Assembly (NCBI GenBank): GCA_037576195.1
Contig: CM075102.1
Location: 10,354,001 to 10,418,000 of the forward strand
Source of the DNA: Phytoseiulus persimilis
Lineage: Eukaryota > Arthropoda > Arachnida > Mesostigmata > Phytoseiidae
Length of the DNA: 64,000 nt
Direction: 5' to 3'
A program made the position numbers and the translations under genes. Numbering within the stretch: position 1 is the first letter of the stretch; every line of letters begins with the position of its first letter. Below, one piece after another: positions 47,498 through 57,838 of this stretch. The notes below the pieces were generated by a model. It was not told the origin of the DNA and searched no databases. It saw only the letters and a list, made by a program, of their open reading frames with translations.

Positions 47498-50400
47498 TCA
47501 GCCCTTCTTGGCGACGACAGGGAGTTTCTCCCCTTGGAGATAGGGATTGATGGCCAGAGGTGGAGGAGCGGTTCTCGCCAACTGGAAGAAGAACGGATCC
47601 TGTTCGCGGAGGCTGAATCGCAAAGATTTAATTCTAGAGATCAAATCCTCACCTTGGCCTCGGTTTTCGTTGAGTTCTCATTGTGCCTGTTGTTGAACAG
47701 CACCGCAGAACGCCTCGCGCGGTTCTTGCGTTCTTCATCCTTATTTTTCTCGGACAGCATCCGAGTGTACTCTTCGTGGGTCTCTTTGTTGAAGAATTTT
47801 TTCGCCACGAGTGACTTATGTTGACCCTCCACCTGCACAAGTGAGTCCCACCACGTTGATTTCGTGTTCGTTATCAAGACAAACCCTTATTCCAAACAAA
47901 GCTAACCAAGTTTCTCACCGGCACTTCGTTCTCTTCAAACTTGTTGGCAATTCTGTTGAGGGCGGACTCGACAAGGCCCTCGTTGGAGATCTGCTGAGCG
48001 AGAGTGTTTACTTCGTCATCCTTGGTCGATCCAGGACAGTCGAACATGTGCTCAGTGTCGCACATGCACTCTTGTTGTTGCTGGTACTCTCGGCAAAATG
48101 CAGCCGTGTTCTCAAAATCTTCGAGACATCCGTCGTCAGCTGCAGAGTTCAGGCAAAAACTTAAAGTTCGCACACGGACCCGATGAGCGATTTCTAGATT
48201 TTCCACCACAATCGAACCTACCCGTATAGCCGATGGGACACGGGTTTGGTGGATTGCAGTACGCTGGTAAGACAGCGTCAGATTTGACCACCTGTAAACG
48301 TTTCCGTTTCAGAGCGTTTCGGAAAAGAGAAAGATCTCTGTTCCATGGGTCGGACGGAATTCGAACAACTCACTTGAACGTTTCGGCCGCTTCCGTCAGG
48401 CTTCAATCTTTGAATGCCTTCACCGGCGCCTCCGGCCACGTACTGATGTCCCCAGAGGGAACTATGTTCCAAATACTCCTGGTCCCTTTGGTGAGAAGCA
48501 GAAGCAAGAGAACGAAGAGCATACTGAGTTATTATCAGTGAAGACATCAAACGACGACCACTTCGTTGGATTTGTTTTTGAGCTCAAGTAAGAAAGGAAA
48601 ACAAGCTTCAGCAAATGTCCCTCTTATTTTGGGTCGTTCAACAGTAGCTAAACGACCAAAAATGTCAGTGCCGGTGGTGATCGTGCCACGATGATCTGCG
48701 TCGCGGAAATCACCACTCGTCCGAGAATACTGGCGCCTACTTCGACCGAATCTCGTTTATAGCCAACCAAACCGTATCCCGAAATACGTGACTTCAGATC
48801 TGGACGCCTCGACGTGTGTCGTCTGGGAACAACACGTGAGAATGTCATCAGGTTTTGAATATTTTACCGTTGTTTGTGGATGGAGCTCATTGCATCGACT
48901 GTAGCACCGAATAACTGAGAATCCGCTGCTCATGTCGCTATCACTATATCTTCAGCGCACGGATGTCAACTTATATGAGCACATCGAGTGCTGTCGATTG
49001 GCGAATCTGACAGTGCAAAGGTAGCATTTGCGGCCTAACAACATTCATTACAGAGCAAACTTCTTCGTGAGAGGTACTATCGTTCGCTCCTCAAACTCCT
49101 TGTCTCATGGTATAGTTCAATGCTCCGGGTGGAAAGTTGCAAACTTCCGCGGACAATGGCTTTTCCGCCTGGTTCGAGGTGAGTTATCGATATCGGTGTT
49201 CTCCTGTGAACAGCGAGGATCACGCTCAGGAGTCACGGAGCCCTTTCTAGAGGCATCCCTTCTCCATAATCATGGATATAATTTTTTCCTCAATCATTAT
49301 TAATCTGCGCTGTACTGGAAATTTTCTGTGGCTCGCTCATCTGAAGGTGCTCGTCCTCTCTTTCGGCGCATAATTCCCTGTTGTTCGCTACAGCGCTAGT
49401 GGCCACTCGTCACGGGTATTATCACGGCGCGGATCTTCAAAAACCCTTCTGTCCGCGAAGCCTCCTCGGGATAATTGCTGTCTGCGGATTTTCTTGTTTT
49501 CTACTGTTTGTCCGTCTTCGTCTCGTAGCTCCCGATATGTGTGTTCATAGGTTTCCTAGACCATCCAGCAACTAGTACGAAACACCTGCGTAACCGATGA
49601 GCGCATTCGATCGCTATGCATCGAAGTTTTGACAAGGACCAACGATAACTCATTATCGAGTGTTGAGGATTCTATTCTAGGACCGGCTCTAGTCGGCATT
49701 TCCCGTTTCACACCCCGCTTATGACCTAACTCCTTGATCACTCGGCTCGCGTCCATTCCGAGGGAGTTCCAACCGCGCCGCGTTTACTGAGGGAATCGAG
49801 TCACCGTTGGCGGTACCATAGCAAGTCACTTCACAGGGCGTCTCAATCTATCCGAGCCCACGGTCACGGGATCCTTTTTCGATTCGACTCATGCTGCAAA
49901 ATGCGACAGCTCGAGCGTTATCATCTCTATTCCCATGTTTCCGGGCTCCTCCTGTTCCGAAAACCTATCTGATTGGTCTATCCCCTTAAGGCCCTAAAAA
50001 TCGATGAAAAATAAATTCGCATCGCGTGAGGGAAGAACGCCTTCGCCGATGGAACTCTTCGGAAGAAGGCACTGGAAGCGTTCAACGAAATCACAACGAA
50101 CTAATGAGCTCAAGGAGTTTGCGCCCAGGTCAATAGACCATTTCCACGTGTTTCTTGAGCGCAGTGAATGACATTCTTGAAAACTCGTTGATTCCTACGA
50201 AAATTTTGAATCTTGGCTTGGACAGTTGCTCTGAATCAGGATGTCGCGAGCCGCCACCGCTTCTCTGATAGTGTAGTCGATGGCATCATTGATCCAGACT
50301 GGGAGCTGTCACCTTTTCGCCATTGACCACTGCCCTCAAACAGCAGGGGGACCGTGTTTTCATACCCGGGGTCCGTCCACGTAACCTACCCCCAGGTTTG

Positions 50401-50965
50401 ATCGTTCCCGACCTGAGGGAGGACCAACTAGGAACTGATTCTCACCTGATTGACGGGCCGTAGTTGTAGACCGAGATCTGGCCCTCTTTCCGATCCCTGA
50501 ACATGTGTTCGTCGTCCTCAGGTCCTTCATTCAGGTAGGCAGCCTCGTCCTGCGGCGCCTGTTGCTGTTGTTGGCGACCGGTGAGCTCGTCTAGCATCTG
50601 AAGAATGTGAGCATTACTGTGACTACCAGTGTCGAACGTTCGTTGATTTATATCATGTGTTAAGCGTGCGTGGCCCTAGATACTCTGTCCCAAGTGGCGT
50701 GCATGGAGCCTACTACCCGCATGCGATAGCATCTGCTAAAGAGGAATGTTCATACGCCGCGCACTGAGATGGATGGATAAGCCTAGCACGGAATCCACGG
50801 TGAACGATAACCAAGGGCAGAGGTCCGTCACAAAGAAACAGTTACTCTGTTCGAACATACCTGCTGAATGAAGGCTTCATCGGCTTCTGACACGTATTCG
50901 GCCGAGGCATAGGGCAATGAGAGAGCTAGCCCGAAGAGTAGAAAAGTCCATGGCACGGATGCCAT
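47498..50965 (-). CDS. SCG5: Neuroendocrine protein 7B2 (PC2 chaperone)
   Basis: 7B2 is a secreted-pathway chaperone that helps proPC2 fold and whose C-terminal peptide inhibits PC2, controlling neuropeptide processing. Seven exons join in phase: 50965-50861, 50597-50446, 48485-48374, 48291-48222, 48139-47919, 47832-47653 and 47581-47498 (307 aa). A signal peptide ends about ASA/EYVSEADEAF. Family landmarks follow: SSLWGHQYVAGGAGEG, the proline motif CNPPNPCPIG (about 135-144), then ADDGCLEDFENTAAF. The furin-type site RARR/S is at about 258-262. The last 16 residues, NPYLQGEKLPVVAKKG, match the vertebrate inhibitory peptide core (N-P-Y-L-Q-G-x-x-L-x-x-V-V-A-K-K). About 30 residues, including an NST glycosylation sequon, separate the cleavage site from this peptide, against none in human 7B2. 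Exons 2 and 3 are separated by a 1.96-kb intron. Confidence 0.95.
48486..50445 (-). other. Large 7B2 intron
   Basis: This intron lies between the donor CAATCAG/GTGAGA at 50446 and the acceptor TTCTCACCAAAG before 48485. No nested gene was recognised. The next largest 7B2 intron is under 300 nt. Confidence 0.75.
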
Positions 50966-53363
50966 TTCTCTTAACTGAAATCCCGCGAGATTTTGAGAAA
51001 GTTGTCTGACTGGAGCCAGACTTCCGGAGCTCGGCCGAGAACTGTGGGACTCGACAATCGCGCACGAACCCAGTTCCCGAACAAACGATGACTAGATCGA
51101 CGAGTCACTTCTGGGGGACCGAGCGGGGGTGATGATTGCACTCCGACTCTCTCATGATCGGCATTCAGCGACACGAATTCCGGGTCGGGGAGTTGACTTT
51201 CGGGGTCGAAGCGAGACTGTTCCAGACAACTGGAGAGAGACTTCGCTCTCGTTCCTCCCTCGCCCGGCGCAGATATTACGCAACCACATGTTGCGCAAGC
51301 ATAGGGTCGAATTTGAGAAACATCAATCCGAGGGTTGCGAGACACCCCTCAAACATTTCGGCGCAATCCCTCACAGGTTCTCAAGGATCTTCATCACGAT
51401 CACTCTCTCAGATCTTTAGGACATGGCCCAGCGCAGCCATATGTTCAATGACACTCCCGTTATCCGAGACAACGCTTCCCGAAGACTGACGAATCGAAGC
51501 CCGACGTCGTCCTTCTAGATCAACCACCGACTATCCCAACTGAACTCAACAGGAGTCTTCCTGTGTCACGGTCTTGGATCTCCGTCGCCAACTTATCTTG
51601 TTTTGCTCCGACCTTTCGCCTTGGCACGCTGCTATCCACGCAGACTTTCAGAGGCAGTCAACATAAACTCCCTCGTCTTGAATCGGGCATAGAGGGCCCG
51701 GATGTAAGATGTGTCAAACTCTGAATCGGACGAGAAACATGAACTCACCAAAGTGGTCCGCAACTCCCGTGAAGTCGGGAAGCTGTTGCTGTGGACTGAG
51801 GGAGCTTTGCTGCGACCAGCAGCGCCGTCAGCCGAGTATGGGGCAGTCGGTGTGTGACGTCAAAGGAGAGCTGAGGAGCGAGAGGAGTGCCGTAGCGGGC
51901 CTTTCGAACTCCTAGGGGTCCAAGGACAAACCGCAGGAACAGAGACTTCCCGCTCCGTATTGCCTCCTAGTTTTTCGAAGTGTTTCTCGTGGTTCCTGTC
52001 GAGCTCATTCTCCCCATGCTCATAAAATCTCCGCGGAGCAGATCGCTCCGACCAGGCGTCCTCGTGTCGAGCGCAGGACGCAACGAAGGACCGATGGAGG
52101 TGGGAGAAACTCTTGCGACTCATTCGGGAATCGGGCAAAGATGGGATGTCCGTGAGGGACTGAACGTTGCTCCTGAGATCCTCAAGGATCGGGAAGGCAG
52201 CTCTGAAACCAACGCGTGGCGACTTTGAGCACGCTGTCTGGGCTCCGCGGCCATTTCGGCTGTTCGGCATTGAACGGGGAGCCCTGAGTGCGCCAAGACT
52301 TCGGGACCAATGACTCGCCGAGCTTTGAAGATCAACACCAGAGTTTCATGAGTCGCAGTGAATCGATTATCAGTTGATAAACAGAGGTTGATGAATTCGG
52401 AGTGCCTCTCAGTGAAGAATGTCGTTTATTTATCCAGTCCTGAGTGCGGACACTCAGCTGCGGCTTTCATTCGCTGGGTGATCCTGAGTTTCGGTCATAC
52501 AGCTGTCTCTCATTTCTTCGTGCTCTAGTTTCTGACGATCGAAGGTGACAACAGGCGTCATCGACCTAGTTGAGCCGCCCGCTATTTTCGGTCTCGAGTG
52601 GAGTTTCACTCGCTCCACCCGTCGGAGACACGTGAAAGGAACTTGAAGAAAACACAACACTCGACTGCCGGACTGTTTCTTCGTCGAGTTATCTGAAAGA
52701 CCCGAAATAGATGGGTCAGAGAATCCTTGGGTGGTGTTCCCTCCGAACTACTCTCCACTTCTGATACCAGAAATACTGCTGCGAGATGGTATATGAGAAC
52801 CAGGAGCTGCCCTCGGAGTCTCAGATTCTAATGCTTAGTGATCTTTGCATTGTAGTTTTCCCATTGAGCTGAGAGATTTTTCAAAAGCGCGGAGGAACGA
52901 AACGGTTTGAACATACAGTGGCACCCCTGCGAATGATTGGAGGGATTCGCAAAGTTTCATCCTCAAGAAAAGCGAACTGTTGGCTTGCCAACGTATCTAC
53001 ATTGCTTGGCCCTGAAATTCCCTTGCAGCGCGAGGAATTTCCTGGAGCACCTCGAGAAATTGTCGCTGTTCGATTCGCAACAAGCTCTCGCGGTACTCAA
53101 CAGTTGAGCGGGTGGCAGAAATTTAGGTTGATATCATTAGGTTCCGCAGAACTATTTGAGGAATCCACAGTGAATATGTTTGACTGGCGCTCTAGAATCC
53201 GCAAAGTGTCGCGTGAATCCGTGTCTACCGCTGATCAAACACAAGAGGACGTTCTCACCGATGGTCTATGAGATGACGTGTCGCGGCGACTTCACTCTAT
53301 CGGAATCCATCGTCTCGAGAGGACTAGTTCTTCGTGACTTGTGGAGGAAATCAGCCCCGTACC
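50966..53363. other. 5' flank of 7B2, no gene seen
   Basis: The 7B2 5' UTR and promoter must be here. A minus-strand frame at 51860-52270 is long and moderately protein-like, but I recognise no family and the frame opposite is also open. Confidence 0.4.
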
Positions 53364-53453
53364 ATGGCGAAGCTCCTCTCCAATCTTGGCTTGGGAGTTG
53401 TGGTTCTGTTCCTCCTCCAGTCCAGGGCCGGCCATGGCGTTCTTTTCGGAGCG
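53364..53453 (+). CDS. Signal-peptide first exon of an unknown secreted protein
   Basis: An ATG-initiated 30-codon exon encodes MAKLLSNLGLGVVVLFLLQS..., a textbook signal peptide (basic n-region, hydrophobic core, small residues in RAGHG), and ends in phase 0 at a perfect donor GCG/GTAAGTGC. The remainder is not certain. A weak acceptor near 53608 would lead to an open frame reaching 53823, which starts W-L-V-P-C and includes FFDQLLVSFYSNVARHIE, but it lacks a polypyrimidine tract and overlaps the PGM 3' UTR on the other strand. Alternatively the gene continues past the PGM/WRAP53 genes, which would then be nested in its intron. Confidence 0.5.
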
Positions 53454-53746
53454 GTAAGTGCAACGAAACAAAAATCTTGCAAACGCAACACTTGGGAGTT
53501 AACGCGGTTAATCGGGAACGATGAAGCAGAGATGACGAGCTCAGCATAATAATAGTTCAGAGGGATTTCTTCACGATGGGAACAATCACAGCGGATAACG
53601 CGAACTTGAGTGGCTCGTCCCCTGTGCGGCCCACCGTATGGACGATGGAAGAAATTTCTTCGACCAGCTTCTGGTTAGCTTCTACTCAAATGTAGCTCGA
53701 CACATCGAATCATCCAAGAATCCTCATTTTCCACCGTACGATAACA

Positions 53747-53752
53747 TTTATT
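53747..53752 (-). terminator. Poly(A) signal AATAAA for PGM
   Basis: TTTATT on the plus strand, about 145 nt beyond the phosphoglucomutase stop on the minus strand. Confidence 0.45.
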
Positions 53753-53896
53753 CGACGTCACTTTCCATTTTGTTAACTCCGACAACAAACATTGTGGCAC
53801 ATCCTGGGAAAGGCTTCCCATAGAAGATGAGCAGTATTTTCACTTGGCAGAGTGGAATAACACCTCGGAACCTGAGAATGGGGTCGCGGAACGAAT

Positions 53897-55570
53897 TCAG
53901 GTGATGACCGTTGGCTTGTCCCTCTTGAGGAAGGATGCTAAGCGCGAAATGTTCAAGGCCACTTCCACCAGCGGCTCCAGCATCTGAGAGGCATCTTTCT
54001 TACAACGTTCGAGTTCAGGCTCGTAGGAATCCAGGTACAGACGCACCGTGGCACCGGTACTACCGGTTCCCGAAATACGGAAAACGATGCGTGAACCGTC
54101 CTTGAAAACGATCCGGATACCCTGTTTCTTAGCCACGCTCCCATCGACAGGGTCCAGATATTTGAAATTGTCCGCAAGCGATACCTGGTACGTCTTTTCT
54201 TTGGCTTTCCATTCGGACGTTGAGAACGCCTCTTCACTGATGAGGGTCTCCAGGTGATCGAAGAGCTTGTTTGCGTCGTCACTCGAGCAGTTTTCGTAGT
54301 CATATCGCGTGAAGAGGTTCCGTCCATATGCGGCCCAGTGATCGTGCAAGAGGTCCTGAACGCTGCGCTGCGTTTTCGCAAGGATTGAGAGCCATGCAAG
54401 AACTGCCCAAATGCCGTCTTTCTCTCGGATGTGATCGCTTCCCGTGCCGAAGCTTTCCTCGCCACACAGAGATAGTAGACCAGCATCCATCAAGTTTCCG
54501 AAGTACTTCCAGCCGGTGGGGACTTCATAAATGGGTTTTTGCTTCTTTTTGGCGACCAGGTCCACAGCGCCGGCGGTGGGCATCGATCGCGCGAACCCTT
54601 TGATTCCAGACTTGAAATACGGAACGCATTGCTCAACCTTGTCGGCAATCACCGCCAACGAGTCGGATGGAGAGACAAAGAAGGCGTTCTTGCCCAATAC
54701 CATGTTCCGATCCCCGTCCCCGTCGAAAGCAGCACCGAAATCATACTTTCCGGTTGCCATCGCGTCCACTAGTTCCTTCGCATAAACTAGATTAGGGTCA
54801 GGGTGGGCTCCTCCGAAGTCTTCGAGGGGAACGCAGTTCACCACGGAGTCGGCCGGCGCTCCGAGCTCATCGACGAAAATCCGAACGGCATACGGTCCAG
54901 TGACTCCGTTGAGACAGTTGATCAGGATCTTGAAGTCGCCAGAAAGCAGTGTCCTTATTGATCCGAAGTCGAAAATCCCTTTGACAAGGTCCAAATAGGC
55001 GGACACCGAGTCGACAACCTCGACCACAAACTCACCGGAACCCTCAACTTGATAGATGCTCTTTCCTTTAACCGCGACGTCAACGGCTAGGTCGTTCACT
55101 ATTCTGTATTCGGCAAGGCTCTTGGATATTTCAAAAATTTTCGTTGTGACTCCGTCTGGCGCCGGACCACCGTTGGCCGTGTTGAATTTGATTCCAAAGT
55201 CATTGTCTAGGCCACCCGGGTTGTGGCTGGCGGTCAGAATGATTCCTCCGAGAGCTTTTTCTTTTCGAATGATAGCTGATACGCAGGGTGTCGAAAAAAT
55301 GCCATTCTCGCCGACGATCACTCTGGCTACTCCGTTACCTGCGCACATTTTGATGATGTTTGCCGCGGCTTGCTTGACGAAATATCTTCCGTCACCTCCG
55401 ACAACGAGAGTCGAGCCTTTGAGAGCATCGCCGCAGGACAGCAGAATCGACTGCACGAAGTTCTCAGTGTAATTCGGCTGCAAAAACGTCTTCGTTGGCT
55501 TCCGAAGCCCACTTGTTCCAGGTTTCTGATCGCCGAACGGCGCCGTTTTCACGCTCTGCGGAGACGGCAT
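53897..55570 (-). CDS. PGM1: Phosphoglucomutase (PGM1-type)
   Basis: Interconverts glucose 1-phosphate and glucose 6-phosphate through a phosphoserine, linking glycogen and nucleotide-sugar metabolism to glycolysis, in the cytosol. It is one uninterrupted coding exon, 557 aa, close to the usual 560-565. All four active-site loops are intact: TASHNPGG with the phosphoserine at about S115, the Mg2+ loop FDGDGDRN (about 282-289), the sugar-binding GEESFGTGSDHIREKDG (from about 370), and the phosphate loop RISGTGSTG (about 498-506). The early KPGTSGLRK motif is also present. The start MPSPQSVKTAPF is slightly different from the vertebrate one but in the right place. The 5' UTR contains a GTCA repeat. 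An intronless gene between intron-bearing neighbours suggests intron loss or an old retrocopy that replaced the parent; no frame damage is seen. Confidence 0.98.
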   Translation of the reverse strand: MPSPQSVKTAPFGDQKPGTSGLRKPTKTFLQPNYTENFVQSILLSCGDALKGSTLVVGGDGRYFVKQAAANIIKMCAGNGVARVIVGENGIFSTPCVSAIIRKEKALGGIILTASHNPGGLDNDFGIKFNTANGGPAPDGVTTKIFEISKSLAEYRIVNDLAVDVAVKGKSIYQVEGSGEFVVEVVDSVSAYLDLVKGIFDFGSIRTLLSGDFKILINCLNGVTGPYAVRIFVDELGAPADSVVNCVPLEDFGGAHPDPNLVYAKELVDAMATGKYDFGAAFDGDGDRNMVLGKNAFFVSPSDSLAVIADKVEQCVPYFKSGIKGFARSMPTAGAVDLVAKKKQKPIYEVPTGWKYFGNLMDAGLLSLCGEESFGTGSDHIREKDGIWAVLAWLSILAKTQRSVQDLLHDHWAAYGRNLFTRYDYENCSSDDANKLFDHLETLISEEAFSTSEWKAKEKTYQVSLADNFKYLDPVDGSVAKKQGIRIVFKDGSRIVFRISGTGSTGATVRLYLDSYEPELERCKKDASQMLEPLVEVALNISRLASFLKRDKPTVIT

Positions 55571-55597
55571 TCTCGCGACAGCGATACAACCCCGGCC

Positions 55598-55622
55598 GGT
55601 CGGTCAGTCAGTCAGTCAGTTA
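55598..55622. repeat. GTCA tetranucleotide repeat
   Basis: About six copies of (G/A)GTC-type tetranucleotides lie directly upstream of the PGM start, probably in its 5' UTR or core promoter. Confidence 0.85.
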
Positions 55623-56364
55623 GTCTCTCACTCGCTAGGTCAATCGAACAGTCAGCAAGCGACACGCGCGACGTGACTCTAAGTGGAGATTGTTAGGCGA
55701 GTGGAGAGGTTTTCTATAGAGGCCTCCGAGATTTCGAGAGCCATGAATCCCACAGAGAAACCACCTGGTCGGCTCAGAAAGCGGAAGTCGAGATCATAGA
55801 TACTGCGTTCATTTATCTGCCGCTCGCAAAATTGCTGCCTCATCGAAAGTCGGGCATCATGGAAAAACTGGATGTAACTGAAGCTTCTATGACAGCAAGG
55901 ACGCGCTGTTTCGCAAACGAACCACAGAGGGCGCTCATTGTCCAGCTGTGCCAAGCGCCCAAGGTCTTCCTTGACGGGCGCGATGGCAGTGGCGCGCTGA
56001 GGGAGAAGAAATGCCTCTTCTTTGATTCTTGAACATAGCGCAACGTTTGTTTTTCTGTTTTCCCATCTAAATCTAAGCGATAGTCCTGGAGAGATTGTAC
56101 AGCTCAAAACGACAAGTGAGCTACATGACAATGAGAGATTTCGTAATCTCCATGACCAGTTATTGACTTCAAGCTGTTTGCGCACGACAGAGGCGATGGC
56201 TCAACAAGCTATTCCCTCATCGAGACACTCGCCAGAGCTCCTTACTGGGTTTGTCATTTTCCTCGAAACCCCCACCGGATTGAGCGGCGGAAGCTGAAAA
56301 ACTGAGCGATGAGCCGAGCAATCTTCAGAGGAGAATGCAGGGCATTCACAGGGACAGGCAGTTC
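55623..56364. promoter_or_regulatory. PGM 5' flank and WRAP53 3' flank
   Basis: About 890 nt separate the PGM start from the WRAP53 stop, both on the minus strand. The PGM promoter must be here. No TATA box in a convincing position and no other gene was seen. Confidence 0.5.
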
Positions 56365-56370
56365 TTTATT
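56365..56370 (-). terminator. Poly(A) signal AATAAA for WRAP53
   Basis: TTTATT on the plus strand, about 93 nt after the WRAP53 stop on the minus strand. Confidence 0.55.
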
Positions 56371-56462
56371 TGAGATCCTCTCTGCCTTCGAGCTGCGCGG
56401 CATCAATTCCATACACAGTATCTACATAAACACATGAGGGACGAACAGTTCAAAGTCAGTGT

Positions 56463-57794
56463 TCAAACATCGAATCTCCAAAATTTCACCGCACATTCGG
56501 ACGTATTTGTCCACACACACTGCTCTGTTTCCTCGTCCCAAACAGTTGTAGACCTTCCACCGGAGCTCGAGGCCAACAAAGGTGCCCAAGGATGAAAACT
56601 GATTCCGTTCGCGGCGCTGGATTTCGTCTTTCGCAGATCTGTATGAGGCAAGAAAATCAAATTCGGCTGACATTTGTTCTCGTCATATAATTGGAGATCC
56701 TTGAGGTTCCACAAGTAACAGCTTCCGTCTGTGTTGCCCGTACTCAGGAAGTCTTCTTCATAAGGAAGGTCGAAGTGCATTCTCTGATTTGTCGTACATA
56801 CTCTCGGAAACTCATACAAGACATCTTCGAACTTCCTGAGGTCCCTGCACTGAATCACGTTATCTTTCCGAGCGCCGGAGTACAGCATGGTGCTGTCAAA
56901 AGAAACTCGGAGCTGGGTTATGCCGCCGCTGTGTCCAATCACGGGATCGTGGGTCTTCTGGCCGCTGCGAAGATCATAGAGCGCAACATTGTTACAATAG
57001 GTTCCCACTGCCAACAGATCCCCGTCGCCGATGTCGATAGCCGAAACGATCCCTGCTTGGTATTGCTTCCACGTGCTCACCTCCGTGGACCTCCCCGGGT
57101 ACTCGACTTCGAAAACTCGAACGAACTTCTTATAACCCGCGCAAATTTTGTCTCCAGTTCTTGAGAATTGAACTGAATACGCAGACACGAGCTCGTCGAG
57201 ATGGTTCTTCGCGACGTAACTGCACCGGAGTTTCCCCGTCCCGGCCTCGTAGAAATGCAGTGGTTGACTGTTGCAAGTCGTCACAAAAGAGCCCAAGTCG
57301 TGCGACGGATGCCATGCGAAGTCGTTGATCGGTTGTGGTTCCCTAATGGTCACCACGTGTTCCGTCACTATATCGGTCGGAATGTAATACCTGCTAAGAC
57401 TCTCCACAGTCTTCTTGACGTGGATTTGATTGTCGTCAGTAGCCACTGCGAAATTCGAGCCGTCTCTCGCCCACTTCACGCCCTTAGTGAAAGTTTCGAA
57501 ATGACATTCATACACCAGAGAAGGTGACACGTCGAAACTCGGCGGCGTGTACTGAATCGTCCCTGCGTTCTCTGGCTGGGGGTCGGGGTTCTCTTTGCCA
57601 TCGGAGTCCGCAGCTGATTGCCAGTGGTCCGGTAAAGCCCCATCTATGGCTCGCTTGAGGTTGTCGTTTTTCTCGGGTCGTATCTCTTCATCTAGTGCTT
57701 CGGGCTGTTGCTCTGATGTGAACTCAGGAGCAGGGTCATGCTTCGGCACAATGACTGGATCGTCAATTAAGGCGAATTCGTTTGATTCCATCAT
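56463..57794 (-). CDS. WRAP53: Telomerase Cajal body protein 1 (WD79)
   Basis: TCAB1/WDR79 is a WD40 protein that binds the CAB box of scaRNAs (and telomerase RNA in vertebrates) and carries them to Cajal bodies. It is a single coding exon of 443 aa from the ATG at 57794. An acidic Pro/Glu-rich head of about 100 residues precedes the propeller. Family-specific runs include LHFYEAGTGKLRCSYVAKNH and LDELVSAYSVQFSRTGDKI (human: ...A-Y-N-H-L-D-E-L-T-A-A-H-S-L-C-F-S...). Others are FVRVFEVEYPGR, HSGGITQLRVSFDST, SGARKDNVIQCRDLRK and TTNQRMHFDL. The match extends to the last blades and NGISFHPWAPLLASSSG. The Gly/Glu-rich vertebrate tail is absent. An acceptor-like CTTGTTCTTGTAG at 57840 suggests a 5' UTR intron just before the start. 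Arthropods with conventional telomeric repeats use telomerase, but the scaRNA role alone would justify conservation. Confidence 0.93.
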   Translation of the reverse strand: MMESNEFALIDDPVIVPKHDPAPEFTSEQQPEALDEEIRPEKNDNLKRAIDGALPDHWQSAADSDGKENPDPQPENAGTIQYTPPSFDVSPSLVYECHFETFTKGVKWARDGSNFAVATDDNQIHVKKTVESLSRYYIPTDIVTEHVVTIREPQPINDFAWHPSHDLGSFVTTCNSQPLHFYEAGTGKLRCSYVAKNHLDELVSAYSVQFSRTGDKICAGYKKFVRVFEVEYPGRSTEVSTWKQYQAGIVSAIDIGDGDLLAVGTYCNNVALYDLRSGQKTHDPVIGHSGGITQLRVSFDSTMLYSGARKDNVIQCRDLRKFEDVLYEFPRVCTTNQRMHFDLPYEEDFLSTGNTDGSCYLWNLKDLQLYDENKCQPNLIFLPHTDLRKTKSSAANGISFHPWAPLLASSSGGRSTTVWDEETEQCVWTNTSECAVKFWRFDV

Positions 57795-57838
57795 GGGTTG
57801 AGCAGTATCCGGACAGGTGAACGAGGACAGACCTCTCT

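Noticed and set aside
51860-52270. 136-codon minus-strand open frame
   Set aside because: Moderately protein-like, but no recognisable family, no start or splice support, and the plus strand is open too.
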